From Myxocyprinus asiaticus (Eukaryota > Chordata > Actinopteri > Cypriniformes > Catostomidae), in NCBI RefSeq assembly GCF_019703515.2, contig NC_059373.1, forward strand, positions 14,588,281 through 14,652,280: 64,000 bases of DNA. Reading direction: 5' to 3'. Positions within the stretch are counted from its first letter, which is position 1, and each line of letters begins with the position of its first letter. The notes beneath the pieces are model-generated. The model ran no database searches and was not told where the DNA came from. It worked only from the letters and a program-made list of their open reading frames with translations. Both the position numbers and the translations under genes were made by a program. Below are positions 22,816 to 34,941 of this stretch, in pieces.

Positions 22816-24351
22816 CAATTGTGGCCAAAAATATTGGCACCCTGGCACTTTTTTCAAATAATCCACAATTTTCCCTAAAATAAGTTGAAATTGAACAAAG
22901 TATTTGGTCTCCACAATTCTTTATTTCACTGTTAATATTACAGAACCTTTGTTTTTGATTCAGAACTTAATATATCTATTTAAATCAGAAAATAAACAGA
23001 AATGGCATTGACAAAATGTTTGACACCCTAAACTTAATATCTTGTAGCACAGCCTTTGGTCAAAATAACAGCAATCAAGCGCTTCCTAAAACCACCGATG
23101 AGCTTCCTGCACCTCTGTACTGGCAGTTTGGCCCAATCCTCTTGTGCAAACTGCTCCAGTTCTCCCATATTAGAAGGGTGCCTTCTCATAACTGCTGTTT
23201 TCAGATCTCTCCACAAGTTTTCAATGGGATTTAGGTCTGGACATATTGCTGGCCACTTCAGACCAGTCCAGCGTTTTGTCTTGAACCATTCCTGGGTGCT
23301 TTTTGAAGTGTATTTGGGGTCAAAGTCCTGCTGGAAGACCCATGACCTTCGACGGAGACCCAGCTTTCTGACACTGGGTCCGACATTGTGCTCCAAAATA
23401 CTTTGGTATTCATCTGATTTCATGATGCCATGCAAAGCAACCCCAAAACATCACTGAACCTCCTCCATGTTTGACTGTAGGGAAGATATAGATGATGGTG
23501 CAATAGAGATGGTGTGCTTTACTAAAAACTCTAATTTGGTCTCATCTGTCCACAGGACATTGTCCCAGAAGGATTTTGGCATGTTTAGGTGTGTTTTGGC
23601 AAATTGCCGTCTGGCTTTCTTTCTGCAGTGGGGTCCTCCTGTGTCTCCTACCATATAACCCCCTTCCATTGAGTTGGCGACAGAAGGTGCAAGTTGAAAC
23701 TGTCATACCTTGTGTCTGAAGGTCAGCTTGAAACTGTGTGGCAATTGACCGAGGTGCTTTCTCCACCATTCTAACAATTCTTCACTGCAATCTTCCATCA
23801 AGTTTTCTCTTGCGACCACGTCCAGTGAGGTTGGCTACAATGCCAAGGGCCTTAAACTTCTTGATAATTTGACGTACAGTGGAAACAGGAACATCAAGGT
23901 CTCTGGAGATGCACTTGTAGCCTTGAGATTGTCCACGCTTGTCTGACATCCTCTGATAATTCTCTGGTTTTCTTTCTTTTGTCCATGCTCATTGCGATAC
24001 ACACAGTGACACAAAACAGGATAATAAGACATTTTCTCTATTGAATACCGGATTTTTAAACTGCTGGCACTTTCATCTCACCACAGGTGAGTTAAATTCC
24101 AAAGTAAATGAGAATCACTTGCTTGAAATCTAATTATTCTAGAAGATGCCAATAATATTGTCCGGCCTATTTTAGGATTTCTTTGATGAATTACCTAAGA
24201 TTTAGTAAATGATTCAGATTTATTTATTTTTTTCAACTGCACACCGAAAACATACATACCAAAATATTTTTTAATTTCAACAGTTTTCTGGACGAAATTG
24301 GTGGATTATTTGAAAAAAGTGCAAGGGTTGCACTATTTTTGTCCACAACTG
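22816..24351 (-). mobile_element. Tc1-like transposon, 1.5 kb
   Basis: Inverted terminal repeats: CAATTGTGGCCAAAAATATT at the left and the counterpart CTATTTTTGTCCACAACTG at the right. The similarity continues inward through TTTTTTCAAATAATCCAC. TA follows the right end (24352-24353); the left flank is AA, probably a mutated TA. The length fits a whole Tc1 element. The transposase is on the minus strand and is disrupted. Confidence 0.85.
23035..23990 (-). pseudogene. Tc1 transposase, broken
   Basis: A Tc1/mariner DDE transposase cuts and pastes its own element in the nucleus. Three pieces are readable in different frames. The N-terminal part starts near 23990 with MSMDKRKKTREL and breaks within about 40 codons. 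The middle holds NVLWTDETK, with the first catalytic Asp at codon 23544-23546. The C-terminal part has VFQQDFDPKYTSK and DLNPIENLW, with the second Asp at 23325-23327 and the Glu at 23220-23222. Exactly 34 residues separate them, the DD34E spacing of Tc1. The triad is intact but at least two frameshifts prevent a full protein. One internal stretch between the first and second Asp is missing or scrambled. I infer an inactive copy. Confidence 0.85.
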
Positions 24352-24353
24352 TA

Positions 24354-26154
24354 GATATATCATATAATATATAAAACAGCCAATCACAACATCTCACATG
24401 AGTTTTTGCCTATATTTTGCTGTTAACCCCCCTCATAGTCATGCTTTAGGACCTCTAATGAGAATGCAATGAGCTCAAGGGAGGCAAAAACAGTAATTTT
24501 TTTTTAGGGAGGTACTGCCTCCCTCCCCTCCTCAGAGAAAACATCCCTACCCTTAAATGTTCAAAAAAGACAAAATTTTACCTGCAGAACGCGAAACTGA
24601 TGCCATTCTTCTTGATATTTTAAGAGTGTAGGCCTATGATATATTTGAAAGGATGAGTCAGAGGCAGGGATAAAGGGACTCTCAGATAGCAATGTTGGAG
24701 AGATAATGGTGAACTTCCATTGAACATTTTTTTTTCTTTACCTCAATTTTTGTGTAAAATCACAGAGCTGGTGTCCATGACATGCCTTCCCGAGATCTTG
24801 CACAAGTTCTGATGCACATAATCTAGCACAGAAATTAAGTCAGCAGTAATGAAAAATCATGTAGATGACTTTATGTAAGATTACAGCAAAATCCCAAGGT
24901 TTCTTGAGGTATGGTATATCGTGCATTTCCCAGTTTAGCCTCAACTGATCTCTCCCTGAATGTCCTCATTCACTAGCTCATCTTTCCATCGGTCTTTGTT
25001 CATGTGTCTATATGCCTCACTCTCTCTTTCTCTCTCTCATGCATTGAGTTCAATATCAGCTGAATTCCTCTCTCCCCCAATGAAAGTGAAAGGTGACTGT
25101 CAGCTCCCCAACAGGTTGCAACAACTGAGGGTGAGTACTGTAAATGGAGACATTATTATGATTTTTGTGCTGTTCTTTTATCCCCCAGAAACAGCTCAAA
25201 GGGCATTTTCAAAGTATACATGGTGTTTAAAAAAAAAAAAAGTGATACAGAAAGAGAAGAAAATATATTGGATATATTGCATATGACAAACTAATCTGCT
25301 CCCTTGCTATTATAGTTGTGAGATTAAACTCATGTGAGGGGGTTAGGAGTCCGCTCATCCAATGCTGTAAGAAGACCTCCCAGTCCCACATCTGAGGACA
25401 ATGGAACAGGAATGTACACATGCTCATTGTCAAGATCACTTTTAAAACTTGAGAATAATAGGGAATTTTTAAGAGAAAAATCTGAGAACTATGAGTCTCA
25501 CTTTGCTCTTCATTTAATATCATTGCTTTCTTGCAGTAATAAGTAAGATTTAAAAGAAATATAATTTGTAATTTTTTTGTCCTATATGGGGATGCTGGTA
25601 GATGTTGGAGAAAGATAGATAGTTTTTATTGTTAGGATGGATTTATATCCGTATCTTTCAGGTTGTCATTACAAGACAAAAAGCTCAAAGAAAATTTACA
25701 TGCTTCATTCATCTAGTATTTTCGATTCTGTTACATCACTTGCAAAGTTTGCCTAAGTTCAACTGAAGTTGGAGAAGTTAACAATCCATTATAGATTTGC
25801 ATTCCTGTAGTTTTGCGTCTCCTCCAGTAGGTGTTCATGGTAAACTCTGTTTTGAGGAGATTAGGGAAGCAGGTGTAACTAATTCTCCCTGATATCCCCA
25901 CTGAGCTCCATGTTCACAGTCTCGCCTCTTCTAAATCCCCACTTTCTGTCTACTGTTCCCACTCACTGAACCTTCATCTCAGCATATACACCTCCAGCTA
26001 TGGCCCTCTCAGTTCCTGCCAACTGCTCCGAAACTGCTCTCATACACAAGGTATGCTGCTCTCCAAATGAGAGATTAATTCCCAAACCTACTGATTGAAT
26101 AAGCTTTTGTCCTCAAAAAGGCTAAAATGATTGATTTAGTCTAGCTTATTTGTT
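24354..26154. other. no gene seen
   Basis: 24508-24526 is a short palindrome (AGGGAGGTACTGCCTCCCT). CT-rich tract at 25015-25040. No coding signature. Confidence 0.4.
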
Positions 26155-26158
26155 TTAA

Positions 26159-26353
26159 AGAAATAGTTTACCACAAAATGAAAATTCTCTCATCATTTAC
26201 TCACCCTCATGCCATCCCAGATGTGTTGATTTTTAGAAGAATATCTCAGTTCTGTAGGTCCATACGATGCAAGTCAACAGGGTCCAAAACTGCAGTCGAT
26301 AAATCTGTGTCTTCAGATGCGATATAAGTGAGAGAAACAGATCAATATTTAAG

Positions 26354-26393
<40 letters not shown>

Positions 26394-26787
26394 TAAATCT
26401 CCATTTTCAAACAGCCCTCCTAAGAATTCTTCTTTTGTTTCTTGGCGATTAAAATTTGTCATGCATATTGCCATCTACTGGGCAGGGAGGAGAATTTATA
26501 GTAAAAACGGACTTAAATATTGATCGGTTTCTCACCCACACATATCATAACACTTCTGAAGACATGGATTTAACCACTGGGCTAGTATGGATTACTTTTA
26601 TGCTGCCTTTATATGCTTTTGGTGATTCAAAGTTTTGGACCCTGTTGACTTGCATTGTGAGGACCTACAGAGCATAAATATTCTTCTAAAAATCTTATTC
26701 AGCAGAAGAAAGTAAGTCATACACATCTGGGATGGCAAGCAGGTGAGTACATGATGAGAGAATTTTAATTTTTGGGTAAACTATTTA
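26159..26787. mobile_element. foldback TTAA MITE, complete
   Basis: The left end is AGAAATAGTTTACCAC and the right end GGGTAAACTATTT. TTAA flanks both sides (26155-26158, 26788-26791). Long inverted arms include TAGGTCCATACGATGCAAGT versus CTTGCATTGTGAGGACCTA. A T-run (26359-26389) lies inside the left arm. No ORF. The family resembles the Angel-type foldback elements of cyprinids; the name is a guess. Confidence 0.75.
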
Positions 26788-26791
26788 TTAA

Positions 26792-27077
26792 AAAGGATAG
26801 TTCAGGCAAAAATTAAAACTCTGTCAACATTTACTTACCCTCATTTTATTCCAAATCCATATGTCTTCCTTTCATCTGTGGAACACAAAAGGAGATGTTA
26901 GGCAGAATGTTAGCATCAGTCACCATTCACTTTTATTGAAAGGAAAAAAAATTCAAAGTGAATGGTGGCTGAGGTTAACATTCTTCTTCCTAACATTTTC
27001 CTTTCAACTTATACAAGTTTAGAACAACATGAGGGTGACTAAATGATGACAATTTTCAGTTTTGTGTGAAATACCCT
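26792..27077. mobile_element. palindromic MITE, complete
   Basis: A near-perfect hairpin: the left arm has CTCAGG-free GGATAGTTCAGGC, CACAAAAGGAGATGTTAGGC and CAGTCACCATTCACTTT; the right arm is the inverted counterpart AAAGTGAATGGTGGCTGAGG and so on. It shares the TTAA at 26788-26791 with its left neighbour, so one element probably inserted at the other's flank. The right flank is TTTA. Confidence 0.75.
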
Positions 27078-27080
27078 TTA

Positions 27081-27864
27081 TGAAGAAGTATGAAGTATGT
27101 TAAAGCAAAGCAGAATGTTAAACATTTGTTGAGCAAAGCCAAAATCCAAAAAAGATGGATGAAAAACAATTGAGTAAAAGGTCACAATTTATCAGTTTTG
27201 AATCACAACACACTAAACAAAGAATCACAATATAATCATCCATATATCTAGATATGAATATAATAATGTAAATCTGCTGATTCTCACCCCTATTGTATGC
27301 CTCTGGTCACAAATTCTCCCACTACTTGGTACCTGTTTCCCAAAACATGTCCACTCGACTTGAAGAAAGGGATAAACAGAAAGACAAGGAGAGAGACAGA
27401 GAGAGATTGAATACAAGCAAGTGAGAAAGAGAAAAGTGGTGTCATTTTCAAAGTCTCCGCTTTCATCATGTCATAATTGTGGGTGAAATCAGTGTGCATT
27501 CAAGGCAAATAGACCAGCATATTTCCTCACCCATCTTCCTTCATCTTCGGCTCATTCCTCTCCTCTAACTTAATCTCTTCATTGGCTTTTTGGCACATGA
27601 AAAGGAGAGATGCAACTTCCAGGTCATGAATATTAAAGACCATGCATGTTTATTTGTGAGTCTTTGAAGAAATGTTTTTCACTCCTTTCACGCAGTTTAT
27701 ACCTTCACCTTTGACCTACTTACTGTTTTTCGCCTGCCAAGCCTTTCAGTTCTTGTTCCATGCTCCCTCTCCACTCTCTTCATCACTTGTTCTGTAACCG
27801 AAAGCACAGTTTGTTTATTCTGCAAAATAAGTCAACATCTGTTGAAGTCACTACATTCTGAAGT
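27081..27864. other. no gene seen; short shared repeat
   Basis: 27185-27240 (TATCAGTTTTGAATCACAA and on) matches 62255-62320. Otherwise unrecognised. Confidence 0.4.
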
Positions 27865-27872
27865 GACTGCAT

Positions 27873-28851
27873 CAGGGTAGTGTGCCGTTCAGGACTGAAT
27901 TGAGAATGTCTTGAATTCCAATTAAATTCTTGAATTTGGTAACAAACAGGATGCAGATTTGTAAATCAAATATGAATTTAAGGAAGTAGGATTAAAATGG
28001 AATGAAACTCAAATAAGTAGTTTTTAATAAAATGTTGTTATCATACATTATATCATACAGTATATGGGGTATTCAAGAAACTATATTAATAATCTATAGA
28101 TATTATAGATATTAATAATAACTAGATATTAATAATCTATGTTTGAAATGTCTTCTATAGGAGTTGATATTTAAATATTTCACTATATTGAATACATTAC
28201 CTTTCATCTTATGGGCCATGGTGGAAGAACACTTTACAGTATATCCCAGAATTCTATAATTTACCCCAAATTTAGTTGCCAATATTTATAAGGCTATATA
28301 AAAAAATGTGGTGGACATTTTGTGGCACTGCATGTCACATTTTAAATCTGTTTTGATGTGTTAATTGTTTTAACAGTCTTTAAACCAACTTAGTTTAGTT
28401 AAAAATGTCTAATAAATTATCAGGGGGGAAGATTTGCATAAATAGCAAAAACTGATAAATAAGCTTTTATTTTATGAACCATGGTGGAAGAACACATTTC
28501 CCTGAATTCTCTCATTTACATCCAAATTTTAATGTCAACATTTCTTTTTATTAAGTTATTTGCAAACAACGTGGTTTTAATGGCTGCTTTTTACTGTTAA
28601 CTGGTGTGGCAGCATTAAACTAAGTTTAGAGAAAAAAGTTCTATAGGCCTACATATCATAATTATTTATGTTTTGTAGCAAAACTGTGTGACTGTGTTAA
28701 ATTTATTTTGAACTCAATTCTTCGGCCCGTTATTCAATTTAAAATTCCAATTCAACATCCGGTGGTGTGTGGCCAATTCAGTTTAATTTCCAACTAAAAT
28801 TCAGTTAAAAAAGGAAGCCAATTCTGAAATTCAGAATTTTGCCCAACCCTG
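27873..28851. mobile_element. hAT-like element, 979 bp, non-coding
   Basis: The left end is CAGGGTAGTG and the right end is CCCAACCCTG, with AATTC-rich inverted sequence behind both. Flanks GACTGCAT (27865-27872) and GACTGTAT (28852-28859) match at 7 of 8 positions. Inside, 28209-28300 and 28471-28560 are diverged direct repeats sharing CCATGGTGGAAGAACAC. No transposase frame. Confidence 0.7.
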
Positions 28852-29001
28852 GACTGTATACATCTGTTGCTAAATTCTGGAGCTACAGTATAAAATAATG
28901 CCACTTTGATCAAATTCATTTTAAAAGATACACCAATAAAAATCTGTATCTGCTGCGGCACTTTGTTGCTGTTTTAGACATGATGTATGTGTCATGGGAC
29001 T

Positions 29002-30806
29002 CAAGGCCATAACCATGTCTTGAACATACGGGGTGGGGGGGGACAAATATAATGGTCCTCTTTGGTCTTTAATATAGTAAAGGCGCTGAATGCAATAATT
29101 TTCTGAATAAAGGCTTGAAATGTGATGAAGGCTCAAAATTGTATAATTTTTGGTTTTAAAAGATACATGTATTTTTAAGTTCACACTGTACAAGACAAAC
29201 AATGTGTCTGCATTGCTAGCAATTTGCTTGTTTTAGTCATCTTTTCTTTCTTTTTTGTGCTGTCTCAAAGAAAAGATGAATATAATTTGAATTTCTTTTC
29301 ATCATTGATGTATCTGTAAAATGACATGACTGTGTCAGCTGGCTAGCAAAAATTAAATACACAAAATTATTTACTGCCTTCAAGTTGTCGCTTGTTGTTT
29401 TTTTCCCTCCCAGTAGAATCTTAACACAATATTTTCTTCAAGAATCCTAACGCTGCTCTTTTCCATACAAAAACAGTTCATATTGACCACTGCTGTCAAG
29501 GTCCAAAGAGAAACAAATCATTATAAAAATACCATAAATGTAATCCATATAACACAAAGCTGTTGTGTGGCCCCAGAAAGCTTGCTATATAGTGCACTTG
29601 TCATATGGACTACTGTTATGATGTCTTTATACTGAACCTTTAATAGTGCTTAATAGTATTTGTCCTTTTTGAAGCTCGACAGCTCCTGCTCACTATAAAC
29701 TGTGATTCTATTGTATAGAGCTGCTTAAAATATCTATTTTTATGTTCCAAGAAAAGTAACAGCAAATGGGTTTTGAACAACATAAGGGTGTAAATGAGTG
29801 AGTAAAAGTACATTTTCCATTTTTAGGTAAAGTACTCCTTTAACTGGTGGCTCATTTTTTGAGGACGAACCTGACAAGACATACTCAAAATAAAATGGTC
29901 TCTCATAAAAGAAGACTCTTAGGAGATGCTGTACAAAATTCAGAATTAATTAAAGACATAAAGAAATTATTTAGAGCATCTTAAATTATTTTAATTAATT
30001 TGATTTTAAATGATTACCTAATAATATTTGCATTAAAAATATATGACACTGTCCTAGCCGAAACCTAAAAGCACAATAAAAGTCACAAGTCACATGTCTT
30101 ACAATGTTCTAGTTCTGATCTGGGTGATAACGCTCTACTTTGTGTTTATATATATATATATATAATTTTCTTAGACAATGTCAAGAGAATTTTCTAAAAA
30201 GCTACTTCAGAAGCCTGCCAGATTACCACATTCATTCAGTTCCTTTACAATATACACACATTCGCTCTTTGTCTTAAGTCTGATTCGCTGAAAACTGCTC
30301 CATTAATGTTTTCACATTCACAATTATGAATGACATTTGAATCATGCACTGTACATAAAATATTTTCAATTCAAAATGGCGAATTTTGCCAAATCGTGAA
30401 TAGTTTGCACCCTTGGAAATTAATGTCGGTTTGTACAACATTTCAATCATATAACAGTGGTCAAATATTGCATGTTTAGTTAGATAATTACATCTCAAAT
30501 GACACAAACACTCTTAACCTGAACTGCTTGCAGATGCGTGGCACTGGAATCCACGAGGTTCCCACTTAGCGTCTTAAACTTGAGTCCCGCCTTCATCGAT
30601 TTGATTGGCTATCTCGTATGACATTGACGAGCGGTGTTAGACTACTGAGCGCGGTAAAACTTAAACTTTTTTAAACCATTATGTTATTCCTGCAACAACT
30701 TAATGACAATTTGACAGTGGTGCATAATGGGGGGTTGGCAATCTGGCCATATCTGATTATTGGGGGGGACTTGTGCCCCTCAAAGTATATTGTGGTTATG
30801 GCCCTG
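29002..30806. mobile_element. hAT-like element, 1805 bp, perfect 8-bp duplication
   Basis: Ends CAAGGCCATAACCA and TGGTTATGGCCCTG are inverted repeats with one mismatch. ATGGGACT flanks both sides exactly (28994-29001, 30807-30814). G/C-rich subterminal blocks (GGGGTGGGGGGGG and GGGGGGGAC) sit near each end. No transposase is readable. A foldback-MITE remnant lies at about 29762-29842. A non-autonomous or decayed hAT. Confidence 0.85.
29762..29842. repeat. foldback MITE terminal remnant
   Basis: It reads GGGTTTTGAACAACATAAGG then TTTAGGTAAAGTACTCCTTTAA, the right end of the palindromic family, and sits within the hAT element at 29002-30806. Confidence 0.55.
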
Positions 30807-30814
30807 ATGGGACT

Positions 30815-31623
30815 TGTCTTATGTTTTCACAGATTCATTCTGCCATTTATGCATCACCTTGGGATGATGTTGCAGTAAAGTGGTGTTGCTGTTGGTATGA
30901 AAGACTTCCATTTTGTGCATGACATACTGAATGATAGAAATGATTAGGAGGTCTTAGGCCTCTCCCATCATGCCGGTCCATAATGGAAGGTGAAAAAAAA
31001 AAAAAAGATAAGTAGCAATTCCAACCTCATTCCACCACAGCTCATGTTAGAGTCTGGATACAGTTGATACAGTTCGTCCTCGTTTAAGACAGGCTGTTTC
31101 CCTCATGACAAACTATTTACTGTCCAGCCACAGAAAGTGCAACTAAAGCAGATCTTTTTCACTACCAGCAAACAACAGCAACTGCTGAGAAGACAGAAAG
31201 ATGACAAAGGAAAATGAAAATCTATGGAAATTTGTACAATCAGGCAGACACTATGTTTTTCTTCCCTGATTGTCTGGCTGAGTCATTGTGATCATATGCA
31301 ATTTGTCGAGCTTTCTGCAAGGAAACTCTTCCTGAGGGAACTTTTTGAGAGAAATGGCCAAAGAATAAAGAATAGGCAGTACCCCTCCCCAACAAGTCTC
31401 CTGTCTTTAACTCTCTTACCCCCATGCAGAGTCTTTTTTAAAACTTCAGTGGCAGTTGCAACTGCAGTGAGGAAAGAGAGCGAGAGGTAGCTCTTTCACA
31501 GCCAGGTTTGTCTAAGAGGGTATCGTTAGTGGAAAAGGTATTTTAAAACTTGATAGGCCCGAAACATTCTTTACACAATACATAAACACAAATGCCTATA
31601 GCTATGTAAGCTAGATTTCATAC
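30815..31623. other. no recognised feature
   Basis: An A-run at 30992-31005. No coding or bounded repeat signature. Confidence 0.4.
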
Positions 31624-31631
31624 GTCATTGC

Positions 31632-31876
31632 CAGGGATGGATTATGACTTGAAAAGGCCCCGGGGCCAATTATCTCCAAGGGCCACCCTCCCCTCCCACC
31701 ATTTTTTTACATAGCAACTGGCCCAACCGTTGTTGAGCAGTGGGGTTGAGTGGGGGTTGTTGTTGATGGGTTTTTCGAGCAGGGAGATCGCCAAACTGGA
31801 TCGCGCAACCTTAAAGCCCGAGGCCCCCCCGGGGAGTCAAGGGCCCCTGGTAGTCAAGGGCAGTAATCCATCCCTG
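31632..31876. mobile_element. hAT MITE, 245 bp, perfect 8-bp duplication
   Basis: Ends CAGGGATGGATTA and TAATCCATCCCTG are perfect inverted repeats. GTCATTGC flanks both sides exactly (31624-31631, 31877-31884). The interior is GC-rich (GGCCCCGGGG, CCGAGGCCCCCC), unlike the surrounding AT-rich DNA. No ORF. Confidence 0.88.
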
Positions 31877-31884
31877 GTCATTGC

Positions 31885-32437
31885 ACTCTAAAATGTGTCG
31901 GAACACAATGCATAATGTAACACAAGGGCTGCTATAGTGGGCATTAAACTGACTTCTTTTGCAGTAAATTTTCTCTTTCGGGTCAATTCAACATGTCCGC
32001 AATTGGCTGGACAGCATATTCTGTTAGGCTCTGCTGCAAGATGCTGTAAGTACAGAATTTTGCAGGTAAAAGGTATCTTTCTCCATTAACGATCATTCAT
32101 AAGTAGCGATGTATTCCTACAAAAAAAAAAAAATAATTTTTAAAGCAACATATTTCATAATATTATAGTAGATATTTTACCAAAGCAAGAATATTTCTGT
32201 AGGGCTCTTAAAAGCAAGAAATTGACTTTTATTTATATACTGCCTGAGGTCACAACACATGAGCCATCTGGATATTTGCTAGTGAAAAAATTAAAAGAAA
32301 TGGTGACCAGTATACAGGACCAAAAATTTATACTTTCCCTTATACATTCATATAAATTTCAACCTAAAATCTTGATTTTGATTTAAAAAAAACAAAAAAA
32401 CAAAAAAAAAAACACATTAAAGGACACACACAAAAAA
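31885..32437. other. no recognised feature
   Basis: A-rich tracts at 32120-32132 and 32384-32414. No coding signature. Confidence 0.4.
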
Positions 32438-33020
32438 AATAGTTCACCCAAAAATAAAGAAATCTCTCATCATTTACTCACCCTAATGCCATCCCAGATG
32501 TGTCTGAATTTCTTTCTTCTGCAGAAGGCAAACAAAGATTTTTAGAAGAATATTTCAGCTCTTTAGGTCCATACAATGCAAGTGAATGGTGACAAAAAGT
32601 TTTTTTTTTTTTAAGTTTCAAAAAGCACATAAAGGTAATGTAGTGGTTTAATCCATGTCTTCTGAAGAAATCCAATCGATTTTTGAATGAGAATAGACCA
32701 AAATATAATTCCTTTTTCACAATAAATCTTGACACCAGCAGTCTCCTTGGCAATCATGATTTCAAGCTTGATTACACTTTCTAGTGATGCACGTGCATCA
32801 AGCACTAGGAAGTGTAATCAAGCTTGAAATCGTGATCGTGCCTAGAGATTGCAATGGCAAGATTTACAATTTAAAAGGAGTTACATTTTGGTCTGTTCAC
32901 ACCCAAGAACAAATTGGATAATTTCAGAAAACATGGATTAAACCATTGGAGTTGTACGGATTAATTTGATGCTGCCTTTTTGTTTTTTGGAGCTTCAAAG
33001 TTTTGGCCACCATTATTGTT
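32438..33020. mobile_element. foldback MITE with strong central palindrome
   Basis: The left end reads ATAGTTCACCCAAAAATAA. The right half runs to about 33020 and has lost its terminus. At the centre, 32758-32786 and 32803-32831 are 29-nt inverted repeats with a single mismatch, around a 16-nt loop that itself contains TGCACGTGCA. Confidence 0.75.
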
Positions 33021-34839
33021 CGTGATCGTGCGTATTCCTAAAATGTTTTACCTATGGCTTGTCAAAGAGCGTGTGTGGTTAAGATGTTCTAATCTTTATT
33101 TGTTTTCCTCAACTAATTAATGCAAGCATCGTTCACTTAGGGTGCTTTAGTCCGTTTAGGAGGAAAAAGTTCTTCCATTGTATGAATTAGCTTTTGTGTG
33201 TCAACTACTCACAGTATGTTTCTAACTTTAATCTGTGCAGGAAGTGGGATTGAACTAAACATGTTAATTACGCTACCCTCGGAACAGACTTTCTGGCGTG
33301 TCATTCCTAATGCTGGCTGTATGAGAGGACGGTCTATGTGCTCTCAGAAAAATGTCTGCGAGATGAAGGGCTTGAGAAGAAATGAAAGGGAATGATTGCA
33401 TGTGTTTGAGTGTTTTTCTATCCCAGGAGCCAAGTCCAATGTTACATCCCAGAGAGAGTTCCACAAGAAGGGTTTCAGACAGTAGGGGCTCATCTACACA
33501 TACACACACTTGTATGCGGCACCAATCTGACACTTCTCCTCGGGGTGTAGGATGAAAAGAATTTTGAAACACTAGTCTGATGGATCATTCATGCATTTTT
33601 TATGCCGTAAAGCACACACCGTTATCATAAAGCAGATTAATTGGACATTTACTTGAACACTAATCAATTTAGACAAGATATATCTATATTACTTCCCTGT
33701 CGTTGTTCTGTCAACTTGCACAATGGCGGTTGTTATATTAAACCTACGTTTGAAGTTTGTGTCTGCTCTCTCTCTTTCTCTCTCCCCCTCCCTCTCTAAC
33801 ATACGCACACTGTGAAATGTGTCATTTCAACCCCACTAGTGCCACCAAATGGAATTGTACAATTAATGACTGTTTTCGAACAGGTTTCCTGAACACTCCC
33901 CCCATCTGCATGTTAAGCTGGGTTAGGGAATTATTTTTTACATCGAAACAAAGCACACAGCACTTAAATCCAATGGCTGCAAAGTCACCACTTCTTTTGA
34001 CACACTACTATGCATGTATGCATGAGTGAATTGGGTGTTCCTTAGGGTTTATACTCAAGAGAGGAGAAGGAAGAGAGATATAAGAGGTAAACGAAATGAA
34101 AAGCTGTTTATTTGAGGAGTGCAGGCAAACAGTCTTCTTTATCAGCACTCCAGCTGTGAACACAGGCGAATCAAAGTCCCTCTCTTTCTCCATTCCATTT
34201 CTTCTTCTCTATTGCTTTGTTTTTCTCGTTCAATCAATCTTTCCTTCGCTGCACTAACACAAGCCATGCAGCTTTCAATATACGCAAATGAGGCCAGTGG
34301 CTTCAAGCATTGTTTCCCTCTCAAAAGTTTGCTCAGGAAGAACCAACATCGCCGGCCTCCTGTGATTGGCTGAGGCAATGATGTGGAGCATTTGTGCATA
34401 AAACATGTAGTTTGCAGGCTGGCACTAACGCAAAGCAGGAAATGAATAGGTCTGATATCCCCCCTAAACTCCCTCCTTTTACCCCCAGTGTATTACAACG
34501 ATTCCTCCTTTGTGCCAGACTGTGATGATGTAATAATCCTGTGCATATTTGATAAGAAAGCCCACTCCTCCATCCCCCCTTTCCATCTTCCCGTTTCCCA
34601 GCACACCTCATTTCGCTTATGGAGAGATTGTTCACTCATTAATTCTGGCTCACACTGAGGGAACAGGTGAATGAAGCACAAAGAATGACTCCGTTCCATC
34701 TTTGCCTGTCGCTGTGTCTCAGTTGTTCATTTGTCTTCCTACAGCTTTTTGTTTCTCTCTCTCTTGCTCTCTGCTGGATGCTGTGAGCTTTTTGAATGTA
34801 ATCTGAATATTTTTGTCTCTCTAAAAGTAATCTATATAT
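33021..34839. other. no gene seen
   Basis: A CT-rich tract at 33765-33800. No protein signature. 34640-34800 is pyrimidine-rich, not a recognised repeat. Confidence 0.4.
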
Positions 34840-34941
34840 GAAGTGGCCCCAAAAAGTATTAGGACACTTAAACCACACTTAAAAGGTATGCTATTGTAAA
34901 ATGTAGATAAATGTAGTAAGTCAAGTGGCATCTTAGCTATT

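Noticed and set aside
24508..24526. GGGAGG/CCTCCC palindrome as a regulatory hairpin
   Set aside because: Short and unsupported by other features; short palindromes are common by chance in this much sequence.
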